Of a stretch of 50,157 nt of DNA, positions 9,214-16,918 are shown one piece after another. The notes beneath the pieces are model-generated. The model did not search any database. It saw only the letters and a list, made by a program, of their open reading frames with translations, and had not been told where the DNA came from. This DNA comes from Acidobacteriota bacterium (GTDB taxonomy: Bacteria; Acidobacteriota; Vicinamibacteria; Vicinamibacterales; SCN-69-37). Both the position numbers and the translations under genes were made by a program. The stretch covers positions 1 through 50,157 of the forward strand of contig SHUF01000018.1 in assembly GCA_009694745.1 (NCBI GenBank). Reading direction: 5' to 3'. Numbering within the stretch: position 1 is the stretch's first letter; the number at the start of each line of letters is the position of its first letter.

Positions 9214-11136
9214 ATGACGATGCTCGACCGGATGCGGCGCCATAAAGCCTGGCTGAAATGGAGCCTTGGCTTGGTGGTCGTCACTTTTGTTCTTCTCTAC
9301 GTGCCCAGCTTCCTCGACCCGGTTGGGGGCGTGGGCACGAACCCGAACGACGCCATCGTCACGGTGGAAGGCCGCCCGTTGACGGTGGGCACCTACCAGC
9401 GGCTGTATCAGCAGCAGCTGATGAGCGTGCGGCAGAACTACGGCGGCCAGATTACCGAAGAGATGATCCGGCAGTTGCAGATCCCGCAGAGCGTGGTGCA
9501 GCGGATGGTGGATGAAGAAGCCATCGTTGCCACCGCGGAGCGTCTGGGAATGACGGTCACCGACGCGGAATTGAGGGAGCGCATCCTGCGCATGCCTGGG
9601 TTCCAGGAAAACGGCGTGTTCATCGGCGACACCCGGTATCGGCAGGTGTTGGCGTTCCAGCGTCCGCCCATCCGCGCGGCGGACTTCGAAGAGCAGATGC
9701 GCAAGGGACTGCTGTCGGAGAAGCTGCAGGCGGCGGTCACGTCGTGGGTGCACGTGACGGATGCCGAGGCTGAAGGCGAATACCGGCGGCAGAACGAGAA
9801 AGTGAAACTGGAGATGGCGGTCTTCACGGCCGGCAACTTCAGCTCGGGCATCACGCCGACCGACGCGCAGATTGCCGCGCATTTTGCCGGCAACCAGGCG
9901 ACGTACCGGACGCAGGAAAAGCGTCGCGTTCGTTATCTCCTGATTGACGCCGAAGCCCTGCGGGCCACCCGCGTGGTCACACCCGCCGAAGTGGAGACGC
10001 GGTATCGCGACAATCTGGCGCAGTTCACCACGCCCGAGCAGGTGCGCGCGAGCCACATCCTCTTCAAGACCGGCGAAGGCAAGGACGAGGCCAAGCAGAA
10101 GGCCGCCGCTGACGCGATGCTCGTGAGGGTCAAAGCCGGCGAGGATTTTGCCGCGTTGGCGAAGCAGTACTCAGAAGACGGGTCAGCCCCCATGGGTGGC
10201 GACCTCAACTTCTTCGCGCGCGAAGGCATGGTCAAACCGTTCTCGGACGCGGCCTTTGCGATGCAGCCAGGGCAGATCAGCGACCTGGTGAAGTCGGACT
10301 TCGGCTTCCACATCATCAAGACCACCGAACGCCGTGCGGCGGGCACACAGCCACTGGCCGAAGTGCGGGCCCAACTCGAAGATCAGATGAAGTTCGAGAA
10401 GGCGCAGGCCGAGGCGCAGACCATCGCGGACGCGGCCGCGAAGGAAATTGACGACCCCAGCGACCTGGACCGCGTGGCGGCAGCACGCAAGCTGACGGTT
10501 TCCGACTCCGGGCTGTTCTCGCGAGAGGAACCGCTGGGAGGCCTGGGCTACGCCCCCGCGGTCGCCTCGGCGGCGTTCACGATGGAACTGAACAAGGTCA
10601 GCGGGCAGTTGCGCACGAGTCAGGGCATCGCGTTCATCACCATGACCGAGATCAAGGCCCCGGCCATCCCGACCCTCGACGAGGTGAAAACCAAGGTGCG
10701 CGAGGACGTCATTCGCGTCAGCGCCGTGGCACTCGCGGCAACCAAAGCGGCGGGCATGGCGCAGGCTTCGGCGCGCGGGTCATTCGCGGCGGCGGCAAAG
10801 GCCGCCGGCGTGGAAGTCAAGACCACCGAACTCATCACGCGTGGAACGCCCTACCCCGAGGTGGGCGTCAACACGGCCGTTGACAACGCGGTGTTTGCTC
10901 TGGCCAAAGGAGCCACGTCGGGAACCATCCAGACCGACTCGGCAGTGGTCGTCGCCCGTGTGGTTGACCGCACCGACGTGACGCCGGAAGCCCTCGCCGC
11001 CGGCAAGTCGCAGACATCCGACCAGGTGCTGCAGCAGCGCCGTCAGGACTTCTTCGCGGCCTACATGACCAAGGCCAAGCTGAAGATAAAGATCACCTTC
11101 AACGAGGCAGCTCTCAGGACCATCTTCGGAAGTTAG
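9214..11136 (+). CDS. Membrane-anchored peptidylprolyl isomerase / foldase (PpiD/SurA type)
   Basis: The 640-residue product is a periplasmic chaperone-isomerase anchored by one N-terminal membrane helix (about 14-33), the PpiD layout. A SurA_N-like helical domain follows (roughly 45-250), then a parvulin domain (about 275-375) with the family landmarks ASHILFK, a GDLNFF strand and a SDFGFHIIK end, and a second degenerate PPIC-like C-terminal region. Length is close to E. coli PpiD (623). I use ATG 9214, with GGAGACAGG upstream, rather than the TTG at 9196. Likely role: folding of exported and outer-membrane proteins, fitting the large secretome nearby. It stands alone, divergent from the mre operon. 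The stop TAG is part of the word described at 11133-11149. Confidence 0.93.
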   Translation: MTMLDRMRRHKAWLKWSLGLVVVTFVLLYVPSFLDPVGGVGTNPNDAIVTVEGRPLTVGTYQRLYQQQLMSVRQNYGGQITEEMIRQLQIPQSVVQRMVDEEAIVATAERLGMTVTDAELRERILRMPGFQENGVFIGDTRYRQVLAFQRPPIRAADFEEQMRKGLLSEKLQAAVTSWVHVTDAEAEGEYRRQNEKVKLEMAVFTAGNFSSGITPTDAQIAAHFAGNQATYRTQEKRRVRYLLIDAEALRATRVVTPAEVETRYRDNLAQFTTPEQVRASHILFKTGEGKDEAKQKAAADAMLVRVKAGEDFAALAKQYSEDGSAPMGGDLNFFAREGMVKPFSDAAFAMQPGQISDLVKSDFGFHIIKTTERRAAGTQPLAEVRAQLEDQMKFEKAQAEAQTIADAAAKEIDDPSDLDRVAAARKLTVSDSGLFSREEPLGGLGYAPAVASAAFTMELNKVSGQLRTSQGIAFITMTEIKAPAIPTLDEVKTKVREDVIRVSAVALAATKAAGMAQASARGSFAAAAKAAGVEVKTTELITRGTPYPEVGVNTAVDNAVFALAKGATSGTIQTDSAVVVARVVDRTDVTPEALAAGKSQTSDQVLQQRRQDFFAAYMTKAKLKIKITFNEAALRTIFGS

Positions 11137-11149
11137 GAACTGGGGAACT
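11133..11149 (+). repeat. 17-base dispersed word at the foldase stop codon
   Basis: TTAGGAACTGGGGAACT. The same 17 bases occur, on the other strand, at 47775-47791, where they also contain the TAG stop of an unrelated gene (glycosylasparaginase). A related GGGGAACTGAGG stands at 11989-12000 inside the kinase gene. Confidence 0.7.
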
Positions 11150-11498
11150 TGGCTTTCCCCTGTCCGTATTGCTGAGTTGCATATCCCACGACGAGGCCCA
11201 GCACGGCGCCTGGCAGGATGATTTCGAAGTAGTAGTACACGCCGTTGGTGGGCTGCATTGCGACCAGTTACGCGAAGAAGCCTGAAATCAGCACGCCGGC
11301 AATGGTCCCCGCCGCGAGCGAGCGGACGCGGTAGGCGAACCACCCGATCAACACGCCGGCCACAAGGCCCTTGAACGTGGACCCGATCACGATACCCATG
11401 ATTTGGTCCCGCAGCTCCGGCGCCGAGACCAATGCCGTCAGCCCGTCGAACACCCCCAACACCCCACCAAGTGCCATTCCCAAAATCGGTTTCTTCAT
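11133..11498 (-). pseudogene. Small polytopic membrane protein split by an in-frame TAA
   Basis: ATG 11498 (AAGGAG box 8 bases upstream) opens a 76-residue Gly/Ala/Val-rich protein with two or three membrane helices, ending at TAA 11268-11270. The same frame stays open for 44 more codons after that stop (its own ATG at 11258) and encodes another helix (YYYFEIILPGAVLGLVVGYA) before a second TAA at 11133-11135. The two parts read naturally as one protein of about 121 residues, so I call an interrupted gene. Alternatives are two separate small proteins or a sequencing error. I recognise no function. The remainder of this gap holds nothing else I can support. Confidence 0.5.
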
Positions 11499-11556
11499 CA
11501 ACCTGTCTCCTTGAGAGTCCTGTTAACCGTACAGCAGGTCGTTCATTTTCCAAGAT

Positions 11557-11578
11557 GTCCCGGGCTGAAGCCCGGGAC
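11557..11578. terminator. Perfect GC-rich hairpin downstream of the kinase gene
   Basis: GTCCCGGGCT, a two-base GA spacer, then its exact complement: a 10-bp stem about 30 bases after the kinase stop and about 60 bases before the next minus-strand start. No T tract follows, so terminator activity is inferred from position only. Confidence 0.4.
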
Positions 11579-11588
11579 CTCCGTATCT

Positions 11589-11609
11589 CTGGACCCTGGA
11601 CCCTGGACT
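11589..11609. repeat. Three tandem copies of a CTGGACC 7-mer
   Basis: CTGGACC CTGGACC CTGGACT directly abuts the kinase stop codon (TAG at 11610-11612 on the minus strand). Related GTCCAGAGTCCAG words occur at 44535-44561, upstream of the large S9 peptidase gene. Confidence 0.6.
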
Positions 11610-12557
11610 CTATCGCCAGAGGGCTACAAGCGCCCGCATCACCAGGTAGGCGGCAATCAAGACGATGATCGTGATGTGTTTCGCTCCGAAACGCACCGCG
11701 CGATCGACGACGGTTTCGGGGAGCGCGTGCACGGCGTCTCCCGCGCGATAGCGGGCCAGGTCGGCGACCACCGCGGATGCGTCGGGATACCGATGGGCGG
11801 GGTCGGTGACCAGGCACATGGTGATGATGGCGCGCAGGCGCCGAGGCAGCCTGCGCGGTGGCCCATCACCGCGCAGCAGCCAGAACAGCAGCGCCCCCAG
11901 CGCGTACACATCGCTCGCCGGCCCAACGGCGCCGCCGGCGGCCTGTTCCGGCGCCATGAAACCCGGAGTGCCGGCAACCTTGGGAGCTGGGGAACTGAGG
12001 CTTGTCCGCCGTAGCTCCGAAGGAGCGGAGGTGGAAATTGGGGAGCTGAGGATCTTCGCGACGCCCCAGTCCATGACCAGCACTTCGCCGAACGCGCCCG
12101 TCATGATGTTCGACGGCTTGAGATCGAGATGGATGACTTCGTGCGCGTGGGCAAACGCCACCGCGTCCGCGACGCGCTCGAACACCGACAGCGCCGCACT
12201 CTCTGTGGCTGGCGGCTGGCTCTGGGCGAGCGTCTGGCCCCGCACCAGTTTCATCACATAGAACACGCGTCCGTCGCCGAGCAGCCCAAGGTCGTGCACC
12301 GGCACGATCCCCGGATGCTCGAGTTGCGCCAGCACGCGAGCTTCCTGGCGCAGGCGCGCATCCAGATCGCTGCCCAGCACAGGCGCATGCGAGATTTTGA
12401 TCGCCACCTCGCGCCCAAGGGGTTCGTCGAGCGCGGCAAACACGCGTCCCATGCCGCCCGAACCCAGGGGCCGTACGTCTGTGTATCGCCCATCGGCCAG
12501 GTCCGGCCACGTGGCCACGTCACGCAGATGCCCGACGATGGCGTTGGACAAGAACAT
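11610..12557 (-). CDS. Membrane-anchored Hanks-type Ser/Thr protein kinase
   Basis: A 315-residue Pkn-like kinase with an N-terminal catalytic domain and one C-terminal membrane helix (about 293-312), so the kinase faces the cytoplasm and there is no sensor domain outside. Motifs: Gly loop LGSGGMG (31-37), VAIK Lys54, catalytic loop HLDLKPSN with Asp145 and Asn150, DWG (163-165) in place of DFG, and MAPE (201-204). HLD replaces HRD, so it is a non-RD-type kinase. The activation loop is lengthened by about 20 Ser/Pro-rich residues (about 170-190) encoded by a repeat-flanked palindromic stretch. The start codon overlaps the sigma-factor stop as TAATG, so the two are translationally coupled. The likely role is control of the paired sigma factor; substrate is inferred from linkage only. 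Confidence 0.93.
   Translation of the reverse strand: MFLSNAIVGHLRDVATWPDLADGRYTDVRPLGSGGMGRVFAALDEPLGREVAIKISHAPVLGSDLDARLRQEARVLAQLEHPGIVPVHDLGLLGDGRVFYVMKLVRGQTLAQSQPPATESAALSVFERVADAVAFAHAHEVIHLDLKPSNIMTGAFGEVLVMDWGVAKILSSPISTSAPSELRRTSLSSPAPKVAGTPGFMAPEQAAGGAVGPASDVYALGALLFWLLRGDGPPRRLPRRLRAIITMCLVTDPAHRYPDASAVVADLARYRAGDAVHALPETVVDRAVRFGAKHITIIVLIAAYLVMRALVALWR
11989..12051. repeat. Direct repeats flanking a small hairpin inside the kinase activation loop
   Basis: GGGGAACTGAGG (11989-12000) and GGGGAGCTGAGG (12040-12051) match at 11 of 12 bases and flank 39 bases that contain GTAGCTCC-GA-AGGAGC. Spacing from repeat to repeat is 51 bases, 17 codons, so frame is kept. It resembles the intergenic words at 11133, 29736 and 44573. 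Confidence 0.6.
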
Positions 12558-13300
12558 TAAATCTCGTTCTTCAGGTCGAGGTCCACCTCGACGCCAAACA
12601 ACTCGCGAGCTTCGGCGCGAAATTCCTCGTCGCTTCCCACGAGGTTGCGCAGGGGGACGAGCGCCAACTCCCGGAATCTCCGACGTGCGGCGTGAAGGTC
12701 GTTCGTCAGCGTGGTGACCGGCACACCCAGCGCTGCCGCCACCGACGCATACGTCCGCGCCTCACCGTCCTCTCGATCCGCCAGATCGTGACGCTCGAAG
12801 GCTGCGAAGATCCGCGGCTTCCCTTCACGCGCATAGGCCTCGCGCATGTCCGTGACCGTCCGCGCGAACAGCGCGCGAATGGTCTCGTCGCGAAAGAACC
12901 TGTCGGGGTCCTGCACATCAGCTGAGACCAGTGCCAGTTCACGTTCGGCGCCGGGAAAATCCAGGGAGCGGATGTCGACTGCCCCGCCGCGTTTGACTGC
13001 GGTGTCGGCCTTGCGCTGGTTCTGCAGATACCGGTCGAGGCAGGTGCGCAGAAACGTGCGGAACCGCGCTTTCGCGGGGTCGAATTTTTCGAGGTAGCCC
13101 TTCTCGAAGGCCACCGTGAAGAACCCCTGGACCATGTCTTCAGCCTGCTCCGGCGACAGGCGCCACTGCCTTCGGAGGTAGTGATAGCTGGGTCGCCAGT
13201 AGCCTTCAGCAAGGTCGCTGAACGCCCCAAGGCGCACAGCGGGGTCACCCGCGCGGATACGCTCAAGCACCGTGAGGTGCGTCAGCGGAAATCCTTCCAC
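12557..13300 (-). CDS. ECF-like RNA polymerase sigma factor paired with the kinase
   Basis: A 247-residue sigma-70 family protein. Region 2 lies at about 30-105 (YWRPSYHYLRR, then SPEQAEDMVQGFF) and a region-4 helix-turn-helix at about 180-215 (YASVAAALGVPVTTLTNDLHAARRRFR). It is longer than a typical ECF sigma (about 180) because of an acidic linker and a C-terminal extension of 30-40 residues. This architecture next to a Ser/Thr kinase matches kinase-linked ECF groups known from Planctomycetes and Acidobacteria; no anti-sigma factor gene is nearby, which supports control by phosphorylation. The start is GTG 13300, 6 bases after the sppA stop, with a weak ribosome site. It overlaps the kinase gene at TAATG. 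Confidence 0.85.
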   Translation of the reverse strand: MEGFPLTHLTVLERIRAGDPAVRLGAFSDLAEGYWRPSYHYLRRQWRLSPEQAEDMVQGFFTVAFEKGYLEKFDPAKARFRTFLRTCLDRYLQNQRKADTAVKRGGAVDIRSLDFPGAERELALVSADVQDPDRFFRDETIRALFARTVTDMREAYAREGKPRIFAAFERHDLADREDGEARTYASVAAALGVPVTTLTNDLHAARRRFRELALVPLRNLVGSDEEFRAEARELFGVEVDLDLKNEI

Positions 13301-13306
13301 CGGGAA

Positions 13307-15055
13307 TCACCGTCCCTGGTTGAAAAACAGATTCGGCATCAGCGCAAGCGTCTCGCCCCGACGAAACAAGCGCAGCCGATCAGCCACACCGTCCACCAGG
13401 CGTGCCTCTGGACGGCGGAACGCCAGTTCCAGCGAGGCGCCCAGGCTGAGCCCAAGGGGGTTCGCCACAAGGTCCGCAAAGGAGCGCTTCTGCGGATAGA
13501 TCACCAGCGTCACCGGCTTGGCGGCGTCGAGCTTGGCGTGCTCCTTGGCCAACGCGATGGCGCGATCGAGCCCGCCCAACTCATCAACGAGGCCCAGTTC
13601 GTGGGCCTGCTGCCCCGTCCACACGCGGCCTTTGGCGATGGCGTCGATCTTGTCGGGTGATGACCGGCGCCCCTCGGCGACACGCGACACAAACAAGTCG
13701 TACGTGGCCTGCATCTGCCCTTCCACCTTCGCGCGTTCCTCGGGCGTGAACGCCCGGAAGGGCGAATAGATCTCGGCATTCTTTCCGTCACTCACACTGT
13801 CGGTGCCAATGCCGAGTTTGTCGAATGCGCCCTTGAGCACGTACTTGCCGGTCACCACCCCAATCGACCCCGTGATGGTGCCCGGTTGCGCCACGATGGC
13901 GGTGGCCGGCACGGCCATGTAATAACCGCCCGACGCGGCGACATTGCCCATGGAAACGATGATGGGTTTCACCTGGCGAGTCAGCATGAGTTCGCGCCAA
14001 ATCACTTCCGACGCGATGGCCGACCCTCCGGGGCTGTCGATGCGAATCACGATGGCCTTGATCGAACTGTCGGCCCGTACTTTGCGAATCCACTCCACGA
14101 AGGTATCGGAGCCGAGCACCGCGCCGGTGGGCCCGTCGAAACTGCTCCTGCCGCTGGCAATGGTGCCGACGCCGTAGAGCAGGGCGACTCGTGGCCCCGA
14201 TCCGGTACTCGCGATGAAGCCGCGTGTGTAGTCGTCGCCTTCGAGGCGCCGGGTGCCCTGCACGGGCGAGGCATCATCAATCTGGTCGTCGTAAGCTAAA
14301 TCATCGATGAGGCCCGCGGCCTTGGCCTCTTCGGGGAGGAACGGGCCTTGATCGAGCGCGCGCCGGATCTCGTCGACACTACGCTTCCGTCCAGCCGCAA
14401 TGGCGCTGACTAGCTGATCGTAGGCATCACGATTCAGCGACCGCGTCATCTCGCGATGGGCGGGCGTAAAGCCGCGTTCGGTGAACGTGTTCGAGGCCGA
14501 CTTGAACTCCCCCATGTGGAGCAGGTCAGGGTAGATCCCGAGTTTGTCGAACGCGCCCCGCAGGAACACTTCGTACGTGGCTAGGCCCGACACATCCAGC
14601 GAGCCGGCCGGCATCATCAGCACGCGTTCAGCCGCGGAGGCCAGGTAGTAGTCGGCGGCCCCGCCGTATTCCATGAACACGACCAGTGATTTTCCGGAGG
14701 CCCGGAACGCCGCCATGGCGTCGCGCACTTCCTGCACCTGCGCCCAGAGCGCGCCGTTGGTGCTGGGGATGACCACCATGCCCCGGATGCGGTCGTCGTG
14801 TTTGGCCTTCTCGATGACGGCCAGCACCGTGCGCAGCGTCGGCGGCGTCGCGATGAACCCCGAGAACACGCTGCTGGAGTCAATTTCCGGGAACGGCGCC
14901 TGCACGCGTAGGAACAACGTCGAATTGGACGCCACCACAGGCGCGGTCTGCCCTCCGCCAAACATCAGGGCCAGAATCAGCAGGCCCGCGGCCGAGGCCA
15001 TCATGGCCAGAAAGATCAGGAAAAGAACGACGGCAACACCGCGGCGAGCACTCAA
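13307..15055 (-). CDS. sppA: Signal peptide peptidase SppA, long (67K) type
   Basis: A 582-residue inner-membrane serine protease that cleaves leftover signal peptides and other membrane-embedded peptides. One N-terminal membrane helix (about 8-33) precedes two tandem S49 domains. The Lys/Ser dyad is split between the halves as in E. coli SppA: Lys185 in MGEFKSASNTF and Ser375 in VAASGGYYM. I start at TTG 15055, with AGGAG 11 bases upstream; a GTG at 15124 would add 23 residues but has no ribosome site and would overlap the TATAAT box on the opposite strand. It is 6 bases upstream of the sigma-factor gene, so protease, sigma and kinase may form one envelope-stress-like unit (inferred). Confidence 0.93.
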   Translation of the reverse strand: MSARRGVAVVLFLIFLAMMASAAGLLILALMFGGGQTAPVVASNSTLFLRVQAPFPEIDSSSVFSGFIATPPTLRTVLAVIEKAKHDDRIRGMVVIPSTNGALWAQVQEVRDAMAAFRASGKSLVVFMEYGGAADYYLASAAERVLMMPAGSLDVSGLATYEVFLRGAFDKLGIYPDLLHMGEFKSASNTFTERGFTPAHREMTRSLNRDAYDQLVSAIAAGRKRSVDEIRRALDQGPFLPEEAKAAGLIDDLAYDDQIDDASPVQGTRRLEGDDYTRGFIASTGSGPRVALLYGVGTIASGRSSFDGPTGAVLGSDTFVEWIRKVRADSSIKAIVIRIDSPGGSAIASEVIWRELMLTRQVKPIIVSMGNVAASGGYYMAVPATAIVAQPGTITGSIGVVTGKYVLKGAFDKLGIGTDSVSDGKNAEIYSPFRAFTPEERAKVEGQMQATYDLFVSRVAEGRRSSPDKIDAIAKGRVWTGQQAHELGLVDELGGLDRAIALAKEHAKLDAAKPVTLVIYPQKRSFADLVANPLGLSLGASLELAFRRPEARLVDGVADRLRLFRRGETLALMPNLFFNQGR

Positions 15056-15101
15056 AGCAGGGGGATCTCCTGCTTGAAGTATATGAGGAACTGGGTTGGG
15101 A

Positions 15102-15107
15102 TATAAT
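15102..15107 (+). promoter_or_regulatory. Consensus -10 box (TATAAT) for tRNA-Leu
   Basis: A perfect TATAAT stands 47 bases before the tRNA. The best -35 candidate, TTGAAG at 15074-15079, is 22 bases away, longer than the usual 17, so the -35 is uncertain. Confidence 0.5.
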
Positions 15108-15154
15108 CGCGACTTCCGTCTCACGTGGGCGGGCCTGCCTGTAAGACCCTTCGT

Positions 15155-15241
15155 GCGGAAGTGGCGGAATTGGCAGACGCGCTAGCCTCAGGAGCTAGTC
15201 CTAGCAATAGGGTGGAGGTTCGAGTCCTCTCTTCCGCACCA
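15155..15241 (+). tRNA. tRNA-Leu, anticodon CAG
   Basis: An 87-base class II tRNA including an encoded CCA end. The acceptor stem GCGGAAG pairs with CTTCCGC. The anticodon stem CTAGC/GCTAG encloses the loop CTCAGGA, so the anticodon is CAG and it reads CUG. A long variable arm (CCTAGCAATAGG) and a T-arm GGAGG-TTCGAGT-CCTC confirm a leucine-type tRNA. It is a lone gene with its own TATAAT box and a hairpin just downstream. Confidence 0.97.
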
Positions 15242-15242
15242 C

Positions 15243-15275
15243 AATGAGGCAGTGAGCCAATGGGCTTGCCTCATT
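15243..15275. terminator. Hairpin after tRNA-Leu, built from repeated AATGAG/AGCC words
   Basis: AATGAGGCA (15243-15251) pairs exactly with TGCCTCATT (15267-15275), and inside it AGCC pairs with GGCT. The words recur to 15312 (CCCATTGG, GGCTCATT twice). It sits between the tRNA and the convergent crcB gene. There is no T tract. Confidence 0.5.
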
Positions 15276-15347
15276 CCCTGACTACCCCATTGGATTGGCT
15301 CATTGGCTCATTCAGAAGTGTGATGGGGGGCAGGATCCGGCGCCAGC

Positions 15348-15731
15348 CTACAACTGGCGCGACAGCCAGAAGCCAGCGAAAACCGCGACCAGCGACCCAA
15401 CCACCTGAAGCGGCACGTTGAGGGCCGCCGGCGCCAGGTCCCCGCGCTGAACCAGGTGATACGTGTCAGCCGAGAAGGCGGAGAAGGTGGTGAACCCGCC
15501 ACACACTCCCACGATCAGAAACAGCTGCAGCAGATTGTCTCGCGGCTCGGCGCGACCCGCAAACACCCCGGCGGCAAAACCCACCACCAGGCTCCCCACC
15601 ACATTCACCGTCAGCGTGCCATAGGGAAAGGTAGACGGCATTACGCGATGCGCCCAGCCCGTAACGGCGTAGCGAAGCGCCGCGCCGACGGCGCCGCCCA
15701 CGGCAACGGCGGCGAAGCTGGCGGCGGCCAT
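15348..15731 (-). CDS. crcB: Fluoride channel CrcB/Fluc
   Basis: A 127-residue four-helix membrane protein that forms dimeric channels exporting fluoride. Family motifs are complete: GGAVGAALRY near the N-terminus, GTLTVNVVGSLVVG in helix 2 and GVCGGFTTFSAF in helix 3, which supplies the pore Phe and the central-ion site. I start at ATG 15731 with GAAGG upstream; an ATG ten codons earlier (15761) is possible, but a still longer reading frame runs into a repetitive palindromic region and lacks coding character. It is monocistronic, with a long inverted repeat upstream. Confidence 0.93.
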   Translation of the reverse strand: MAAASFAAVAVGGAVGAALRYAVTGWAHRVMPSTFPYGTLTVNVVGSLVVGFAAGVFAGRAEPRDNLLQLFLIVGVCGGFTTFSAFSADTYHLVQRGDLAPAALNVPLQVVGSLVAVFAGFWLSRQL

Positions 15732-15762
15732 CAGATGGGGGCCTTCATCGGACAGCCCCATG

Positions 15763-15976
15763 CAATTGAGGATTGAGCGATTGAGGATCGGGATTGGACG
15801 GATTTCTGATCGCTGATGGGAATTGTTGGATGGTCTGATGGTGGGATGGCTGATCGCTGCGATCCCGCAATCGCACATTCCTCCAATCCATCAATGCCAA
15901 CATTCCCATCCTCAGTCCAGAATCAGCGATCCGTGCCATCCCGATCCTCAATCGCTCAAACCTCATTCCTCAATCG
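15763..15976. repeat. Long imperfect inverted repeat made of GATTGAG-type words
   Basis: The 293-base gap between the SDR stop and crcB start is filled by a fold-back element. A perfect 22-bp core pairs 15773-15794 with 15938-15959, and flanking arms continue the pairing imperfectly (GATTGAGGA outside; GGGAAT-GTTGG inside). Words such as GATTGAG, GATCG and GCTGAT recur many times. No protein-coding signal is seen here. Confidence 0.7.
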
Positions 15977-16024
15977 TGTTGGTCGTCTTGATCATGGTGG
16001 AGCGCGATTGATTCGTTCGGGGCG

Positions 16025-16816
16025 CTACTGGACCGCCTTGACCGCGCCGCCGTCGACCTGGAGCGACGCGCCCGTGATGTAGCGGGCGGCGTCTGAGAAC
16101 AGGAACACCGCAGCGCTCGCATACTCCGCCGGCGTGCCGTAGCGGCCCAGGGGGATGGCCTTCGAGAACGTCGCCTTCACCTCATCGGCCGAGGCGCCGG
16201 TGGCTGTCGCGCGAATGGCATCAAGTTCCTTGATGCGATCGGTGTCGATGCGGCCCGGCAACAGGTGATTCACACGAATGCCGTCCGCAGCCAGTTCGTT
16301 CGCGAGTGTCTTCGACAGCGCGGCCACCGACGCACGCACGACGTTCGACAACGCCAGGTTTGGAATCGGTTCCTTCACCGCCGACGATGTGGAGACGACG
16401 ATGGCGCCACCGCCGCGTTCTTTCATCGAAGGCACGGCCAGCCGCACCATGCGAATGGCGCTGAGCACCAGCAGTTCAAATGCACCCTGCCACGCCCCAT
16501 CGTCAAACGACAGCACCGTCCCGGCGGGCGGGCCGCCGGCGTTCACGAAGAGCAGGTCCACGCCACCGAACTTCGCCGTGGTTGCATCGAACCAGGCGCG
16601 AATCGATTCGCCAGACCGCACATCAAGGGCATACGCCAGTGTCGGTACGCCGATGTCCCTTGTGATCGCAGCCGCGGCCGCCGTGATCGAGTCGGTGTTG
16701 CGCGACGCCATCGAAACGCTCACGCCTTCGGCCGCCAGTCCGCGCGCCACCGCCAATCCAAGACCCCGGCTTGCGCCGGCGACCATTGCGATTTTCCCCT
16801 TCAGTCCAGAATCCAT
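16025..16816 (-). CDS. Short-chain dehydrogenase/reductase with a non-canonical active site
   Basis: A 263-residue Rossmann oxidoreductase, classical SDR by length. The cofactor loop is GASRGLG (14-20) and the NAG motif is present as VNAGG. At the catalytic position the expected YxxxK is absent: after the STSS strand the sequence runs NLALSNVVRAS, giving Ser and Arg in place of Tyr and Lys. Comparable SxxxR members exist within the FabG-like SDRs, so this may be a real subfamily rather than damage. The start ATG 16816 has AGAGAGGGC upstream. It is divergent from the PQQ dehydrogenase across a 102-base gap. Substrate unknown. Confidence 0.85.
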   Translation of the reverse strand: MDSGLKGKIAMVAGASRGLGLAVARGLAAEGVSVSMASRNTDSITAAAAAITRDIGVPTLAYALDVRSGESIRAWFDATTAKFGGVDLLFVNAGGPPAGTVLSFDDGAWQGAFELLVLSAIRMVRLAVPSMKERGGGAIVVSTSSAVKEPIPNLALSNVVRASVAALSKTLANELAADGIRVNHLLPGRIDTDRIKELDAIRATATGASADEVKATFSKAIPLGRYGTPAEYASAAVFLFSDAARYITGASLQVDGGAVKAVQ

Positions 16817-16918
16817 GATGCCCTCTCTTCCGCGCGTGCTCGTGCAGGGTATCAAAACACGGTGCACCGATGTGCCGGCGCGCCGTACAATGACGGCGCC
16901 GCCCGGAGGCGGCTGTTG

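Noticed and set aside
15056-15124. SppA start at GTG 15124
   Set aside because: It lacks a ribosome site and its codons overlap the tRNA promoter box; TTG 15055 has AGGAG upstream and starts just before the membrane helix.
15732-15800. Possible fluoride riboswitch before crcB
   Set aside because: GATG and CTGATG fragments are present, but the conserved AACCGC pseudoknot strand is not; the leader is dominated by the inverted repeat instead.
15763-15976. Could be a CRISPR fragment because of recurring short words
   Set aside because: Repeats are 7-10 bases, irregularly spaced, partly inverted, and no cas genes are present.
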